Shown here piece after piece: positions 60,124 to 64,000 of a stretch of DNA of 64,000 nucleotides (the first letter of the stretch is position 1; the number at the start of each line of letters is the position of its first letter). A program made the translations under genes and the position numbers. Source of the DNA: Berkiella sp050247135 (GTDB taxonomy: Bacteria; Pseudomonadota; Gammaproteobacteria; Berkiellales; Berkiellaceae); NCBI GenBank assembly GCA_050247135.1, contig JBFWUT010000008.1, positions 19,741-83,740 on the forward strand, written 5' to 3'. The notes under the pieces were generated by a model. That model ran no database searches and was not told where the DNA came from. It saw only the letters and a program-made list of their open reading frames with translations.

Positions 60124-61572
60124 ATGTTACTCGCTTTTCAAAATCACCAAAAAGTCACACAGGCCCAGAATCCAAAAAATCAAATATTCAAACATCTCCC
60201 CAAAGTTGAACTTCACGTGCATGCAGAGGGAGGCACGCTAGATCAAGAAACGTTAAAATATTTAGCACAAAAGAATCGGCTACCAGAGCCCTATGATCTC
60301 TTCAGCCCAGATGATAATAGGAATCTTGCCTACAATGCCCCCGATTTTGGTCATTTCTTGTCAGTGTATGATCAGGCAACTTCCTATATCCAATCGCCAC
60401 AAGATGTGCAGGAAGTCATATATCGATATTTAAAGCGATGCCATTTGGAAGGGGCAGTTTATATTGAATTAACCTGTTCTCCTGACCATGTTCAGAAGTT
60501 TCGAAAAACGTATCTAGATGTGCAAGCTGAGTTGGCAGGTGAGTTAGGAGCCAAAGAGGCAGCAAAGCCATCAGCTTCCCTTGAGGAAAGTATGTCTTAC
60601 GCCAGCTTTGTTGAAGCTGTGGTGGCAGGTATCAATCAAGCGAATGAAGAATTTGGAATCGAAGCCAGAATATTGATGGTGTTATTGCGTCACAATGGTA
60701 GTGAAGCAGCAATGAAAACCCTAGATGATATGATTGCCTATCCCCATCCCTACGTGGTTGGCATTAACTTGGCAGGTGATGAAGAAAAATTCCCTCCTGA
60801 ATTATTCGTGGACTGTTATGCAAAAGCGAAAGAACATGGTTTAAAGTTGACCGCTCATGTTGGAGAACATGCCGGCCCTGATAAAATTGAAGAGGCCGTG
60901 ATAAAAATGAAGCTCGATAGGGTTGGGCATGGAGTGACCGCGATACAATCACCCGGTGTGATGCAGTTTTTAAAAATAAATAAAACTCCGTTAGAGCTTT
61001 GTCCAAGTAGTAATCTTTCATTGGAATTATTTCCCTCGTTAGATGAACACCCACTCAAGACTTTTTTAGAGTCTGGGATTTCATTTTCGATTAATTCAGA
61101 TGATCCCACTTTTTTTGGGAGTAGCTTAGGTCAAGAGTATGCGAAAGTTCAAGCGCATTGGGGATTGTCTGATGCGCAAATGTTAGAAATATCAACTAAT
61201 GCCATTCGTGCAAGCTTCGCTGAAGAAACCTTAAAAGATCAATTGTTAGCGCAAGTGGTTCTTTATGAGCAATTTCATAAATTAAAAAAATTACTTGAAC
61301 CTTACATTAAAAATATAATCTATCAGCATTTATTAAGTTATGAGGCGGATCCAACAGTTCAACTGGCTTTAGTTCTGAACAATGGTATACAAGAAGATTT
61401 TGAAGATGACGAAATCAAATTTCAGGCGCAAGCATTTATGATGGCGAATAGAGCTTTTCATGCTGCAAAAACGCTTCATAAAGCAACCATCGGCGAAAGG
61501 ATGGTAGCATTTGCTGAAGCAGGGAGCAAAACGCCTGTTAGTGAAACGAAGAAAGTAGCACTAGGTAATTAA
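60124..61572 (+). CDS. Adenosine deaminase-family protein with C-terminal extension
   Basis: A 482-residue metal-dependent deaminase. Metal and catalytic residues are all visible: HVHAEGG (H31, H33), HVGEHAG, VGHGVTAI and NSDDPTFFG. It converts adenosine (or a related aminopurine) to inosine. The family is usually 330-350 residues; here about 120 extra residues follow the barrel, helical and unrecognised, and an Ala/Lys/Glu-rich insertion sits near residue 140. No signal peptide. AGGG precedes the ATG. Nucleoside salvage is the expected role; host-directed use is conjecture. Confidence 0.85.
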   Translation: MLLAFQNHQKVTQAQNPKNQIFKHLPKVELHVHAEGGTLDQETLKYLAQKNRLPEPYDLFSPDDNRNLAYNAPDFGHFLSVYDQATSYIQSPQDVQEVIYRYLKRCHLEGAVYIELTCSPDHVQKFRKTYLDVQAELAGELGAKEAAKPSASLEESMSYASFVEAVVAGINQANEEFGIEARILMVLLRHNGSEAAMKTLDDMIAYPHPYVVGINLAGDEEKFPPELFVDCYAKAKEHGLKLTAHVGEHAGPDKIEEAVIKMKLDRVGHGVTAIQSPGVMQFLKINKTPLELCPSSNLSLELFPSLDEHPLKTFLESGISFSINSDDPTFFGSSLGQEYAKVQAHWGLSDAQMLEISTNAIRASFAEETLKDQLLAQVVLYEQFHKLKKLLEPYIKNIIYQHLLSYEADPTVQLALVLNNGIQEDFEDDEIKFQAQAFMMANRAFHAAKTLHKATIGERMVAFAEAGSKTPVSETKKVALGN

Positions 61573-61605
61573 TTTTAAGATAAGATGGGCTAAGGAAGGC
61601 CCATC

Positions 61606-62478
61606 TTATAATTGGGTACGCATTAACGAATATCTGTTCTCAAGAAGTTGTTGTGTGTCTGTAAAATTGCGTACTTGTCCTTTAGTACGAACAGCTTCAA
61701 GCATAGCAAAATCACACTCTCCAACGATCATTTCTTCTTTATTCATAGAGCCTTGACTGATAGTGCCTTCTTCGTTAAAGCCGTCATCGATGGGGCTAAA
61801 AAGATTGGCTTGTCCGGACAGTGTTTCTTGCTCACCGCCAAAGTGCACGTTGCCTATTGCACTTGACATGAGCATGTAACATTGATTTTCAATTGCACGG
61901 GCGCGACAACTATAAAAGACCCTGTTAAAGCTTTTTAATGAAGGGGTATAGCTGGGTACTAAAATCAATTGGGCTCCTTGCAAGGTGAGATTTCGAACTA
62001 GTTCAGGAAATTCACTGTCGTAGCATATGGCAATCCCAATTTTACCTAATCCCGTGTCAAATAACGATTGCGTGGTTCCAGGTTCAATTAATTGATCGGC
62101 AGCTTCGCTCGCAATCAGTTGCAGTTTGTCTTGATATCCATAGTTGCCATTAGGGCTAAAGAAATAGGCACGGTTGTAAAAACGCCGATTTGGCGATTGC
62201 ACCATGATAGTACCTGGTTGTAGATAAATTTCAGAATCAATGGCGAGTTGTTGATAAAATTCAAGGTAGTTTTGTAGTGCCACTTGGATCTGAGTAAATA
62301 GCGTAAGGTCATTTTTGGGCGAAGAGCTAACTGTTTCGATCCCGGCATATTCGGGTAACAGTAATAATTTTGCTCCTTGCCATTTAGCATTCAGTACGAG
62401 ATCGGTTTGTTTCTTAGTAAACGTTTTCCAATCTAAAGCGCTTTGAATAAGATACTGAGCTGCAGCGACGGTTATCAT
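61606..62478 (-). CDS. Carbon-nitrogen hydrolase (nitrilase superfamily)
   Basis: A 290-residue amidase-type enzyme with the Glu-Lys-Cys triad: Glu in LLLPEYAGIE, Lys in YQDKLQLI and Cys in IAICYDSEFPE. Start at ATG 62478 overlaps the GNAT stop by 4 bases; the frame to 62541 runs inside that gene and adds atypical residues. It is last of a three-gene operon with GNAT and NTF2-like genes. Substrate unknown; likely an amide or omega-amide. Confidence 0.9.
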   Translation of the reverse strand: MITVAAAQYLIQSALDWKTFTKKQTDLVLNAKWQGAKLLLLPEYAGIETVSSSPKNDLTLFTQIQVALQNYLEFYQQLAIDSEIYLQPGTIMVQSPNRRFYNRAYFFSPNGNYGYQDKLQLIASEAADQLIEPGTTQSLFDTGLGKIGIAICYDSEFPELVRNLTLQGAQLILVPSYTPSLKSFNRVFYSCRARAIENQCYMLMSSAIGNVHFGGEQETLSGQANLFSPIDDGFNEEGTISQGSMNKEEMIVGECDFAMLEAVRTKGQVRNFTDTQQLLENRYSLMRTQL

Positions 62479-63065
62479 AAGCTTTTCGTCCAAAATATCA
62501 TGGGTTTGCTCGTTGCTTTGTCTGAGTCGATTTCTTTCCATTCGTAAAATGCACGCAGTTCGGGATGTTGCTGGTAGCCAAAATGCTGCCAGATCCCATC
62601 AAGAGGAGTATAGTCTGAAGGGCATCTGGGATCATCATCAGGGCGAGACACTGCACAAAAAGCGGCCATCTGGCTACCGTATTGTCTTGCCGCATTTTCT
62701 CTTTCATGGAAGAAGCTTCGATATACCCCAGTGCCTCGGTATTGGGGTAGTAATACGGATTCGCCGAAGTAAAAGATATGATCGATAGAAAGCTGATTAT
62801 CGATAAAAGGTTGCTGACACTCTGGTGTTTCAAATTCTAGTGGAATGGCAGATGAAACACCGACCACTTCTTCTCCATCTTTTACTACCACGAGAACCGA
62901 TTCTTGGCAATTAGCATAAGTGCTCAGGTATTTTTTCTCGTAATCTAATTTGCCGTCATATAAATAGGGGTACTCCCTAAAAACTTTAATTCGCAGTTCC
63001 GCAAGATTATCAATATAGGGAAAGGCTTGGTTACCCTTAAAGCGTTGGATAGTTAGTTCAGTCAA
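62475..63065 (-). CDS. GNAT-family N-acetyltransferase
   Basis: A 196-residue acyl-CoA-dependent transferase. The acetyl-CoA loop appears as LLPQYRGTGVYRSFFHERE in the middle, preceded by beta strands around VLVVVKDGEEVVGVSSAIPL. The substrate is unknown. It starts 3 bases after the NTF2-like stop and its own stop overlaps the nitrilase start (ATGA), so the three are made together. Confidence 0.85.
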   Translation of the reverse strand: MTELTIQRFKGNQAFPYIDNLAELRIKVFREYPYLYDGKLDYEKKYLSTYANCQESVLVVVKDGEEVVGVSSAIPLEFETPECQQPFIDNQLSIDHIFYFGESVLLPQYRGTGVYRSFFHERENAARQYGSQMAAFCAVSRPDDDPRCPSDYTPLDGIWQHFGYQQHPELRAFYEWKEIDSDKATSKPMIFWTKSL

Positions 63066-63068
63066 TGT

Positions 63069-63470
63069 TTATTCCTCAACCTGTTTTAGCCAATGTTGTA
63101 GATTATAGTAGTTTGTGACACGAGTAATTTTATTATTGTTAATTTCAAAAAAAGCACCGCAGCGAAGCTCATAATGTTGGTGACGCGCAGAAGGCAAGCC
63201 TTGGTCAGTTTTTTTGTAGGTGCCTATAACAATAAACTCAGCAGCTGCTCTGGTGTCATCATGGTTAGTCATAATCACTAAGTCTTTGATATTTTCTTCG
63301 TAAGCATCATCCATGCGTGACATAAAAGTGGTAAAAGCTTCAATGCCGATTTCGGTCGCCCCTTGGTTAATATCATGGACTACGTCATTAGCTAGCAAAC
63401 TTAAAAAAGCGGGAATATTGCGCTGATTGAAATAATCATAATACTGCTGGATTAACTGCGTGCTATTCAT
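63069..63470 (-). CDS. NTF2/SnoaL-like protein (ketosteroid-isomerase-related)
   Basis: A 133-residue protein of the cone-shaped NTF2-like fold: QQYYDYFNQRNIPAFLSLL at the start, EFIVIGTYKKTD, and the end FEINNNKITRVTNYYNLQHWL. The fold is used by isomerases, cyclases and binding proteins; no catalytic set can be read with confidence. GGGAAG precedes the ATG. First gene of the NTF2-GNAT-nitrilase operon. Confidence 0.85.
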   Translation of the reverse strand: MNSTQLIQQYYDYFNQRNIPAFLSLLANDVVHDINQGATEIGIEAFTTFMSRMDDAYEENIKDLVIMTNHDDTRAAAEFIVIGTYKKTDQGLPSARHQHYELRCGAFFEINNNKITRVTNYYNLQHWLKQVEE

Positions 63471-63632
63471 ATTCTTCCCTTAAATAAATTTATGATAATT
63501 AATGAGGACAGCCATTACAATAGTTTAACCATACGTTAATCCTCAATAATGTTATGTTTATTCTGAAATTACCTAAATCCAAAATAATAGATGATTTTTT
63601 TATTGAATTGGGTGAATTTGAGTGGCTTAAAG

Positions 63633-64000
63633 TTAAAATTGATTTAACAAGTAACAATTTTTCGCAGCATTAATGCCTTTAGGACGTCGTTCTTTATTTT
63701 TGTCACCGAAGTCGGCAAGGATAAGCGTATGTCCGATGGCATGGAAGAAGTTTTTCTCAAGATGTTTGACCATGTCGAGCCATCCATTGCTGCTTAAATG
63801 CAAGCGGTTGAGGATAGGTGCGAGATGTTGTGGGATGGCACCGCGTTTACCTTCGCGCAAAGCGCGTCCTGTTTCATCGATGAGTTGTAAATAGTCTGAG
63901 AGTTTAAAATCGATGTGAGGTGCGTCGTTGGCAGCAGAGGATTTCCCATTGGCAAAGGCCATGAGGCTTTTAGGCTGTTTAAACTGGTCGCACAGTTTCG
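63633..64000 (-). mobile_element. C-terminal part of a transposase (cut by the window edge)
   Basis: The frame enters from the right edge and ends at 63633; about 120 residues are visible. DFKLSDYLQLIDETGRALR, EGKRGAIPQHLAPIL and NRLHLSSNGWLDMV match the end of REP-associated/IS200-related transposases common in Legionella- and Piscirickettsia-like genomes. The remainder and the element ends lie outside the window, so whether it is intact cannot be told. Confidence 0.75.

Overview
The window looks like part of a gammaproteobacterial chromosome, moderately AT-rich. Two long gene strings keep the Escherichia coli order. The first is tRNA-fMet, rimP, nusA, infB, rbfA, truB, rpsO, pnp (3.3-12.1 kb, plus strand). 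The second is miaB, phoH/ybeZ, ybeY, corC, lnt, leuS, lptE, holA, rsfS, rlmH followed by mrdA, rodA, mltB, rlpA, dacA, ybeD, lipB, lipA (25.3-48.5 kb, minus strand). Between and around them are genes with eukaryote-like or host-interaction features: an ankyrin-repeat protein, an F-box-like protein, coiled-coil proteins, a kinase-like protein and several large proteins I do not recognise. That mix suggests an intracellular or amoeba-associated bacterium of the Legionella/Coxiella/Berkiella kind. This is inference from gene content, not a database match.

Layout. 0-3.3 kb: the end of an acidic protein, two coiled-coil proteins that share a motif, and two small peptides with double-glycine leaders on the minus strand. 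3.3-12.1 kb: translation and RNA-processing operon with its own promoter and terminators. 12.1-25.3 kb: a mixed region with an exported repeat protein, a 930-residue membrane-anchored unknown, an exported hydratase-like protein, a MAPEG protein, PPi-type phosphofructokinase, mpl-ubiX, an HU-like protein with a basic tail, an Hsp20 behind a heat-shock-type promoter, a broken DUF559 endonuclease gene between inverted repeats, and an exported hydrolase. 25.3-33.5 kb: lipoate synthesis and cell-wall elongation/division genes.

33.5-38.2 kb: an accessory island between mrdA and rlmH, which are neighbours in E. coli. It carries a DUF2059 protein, a cluster of perfect hairpins, a KilA-N-like remnant, an F-box-like gene, a toxin-antitoxin pair whose toxin has an in-frame stop, yaiI, and a DNA glycosylase fused to a GIY-YIG nuclease domain. 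The 3' end of yaiI recurs once as a clear diverged copy and once as a short trace, and the copies bound the inserted genes. This is the most striking structure in the window.

38.2-48.5 kb: ribosome maturation, tRNA charging, outer-membrane and lipoprotein genes. nadD is absent from its usual place between holA and rsfS. 48.6-52.3 kb: an aminotransferase, ddl, an unknown and dgkA. 52.4-61.6 kb: a block of probable host-interaction proteins (kinase-like, DUF4166, ankyrin, membrane protein, beta-lactamase-fold protein, long adenosine deaminase). 61.6-63.5 kb: a tight NTF2-like / GNAT / nitrilase operon of unknown pathway. The right edge cuts a transposase gene.
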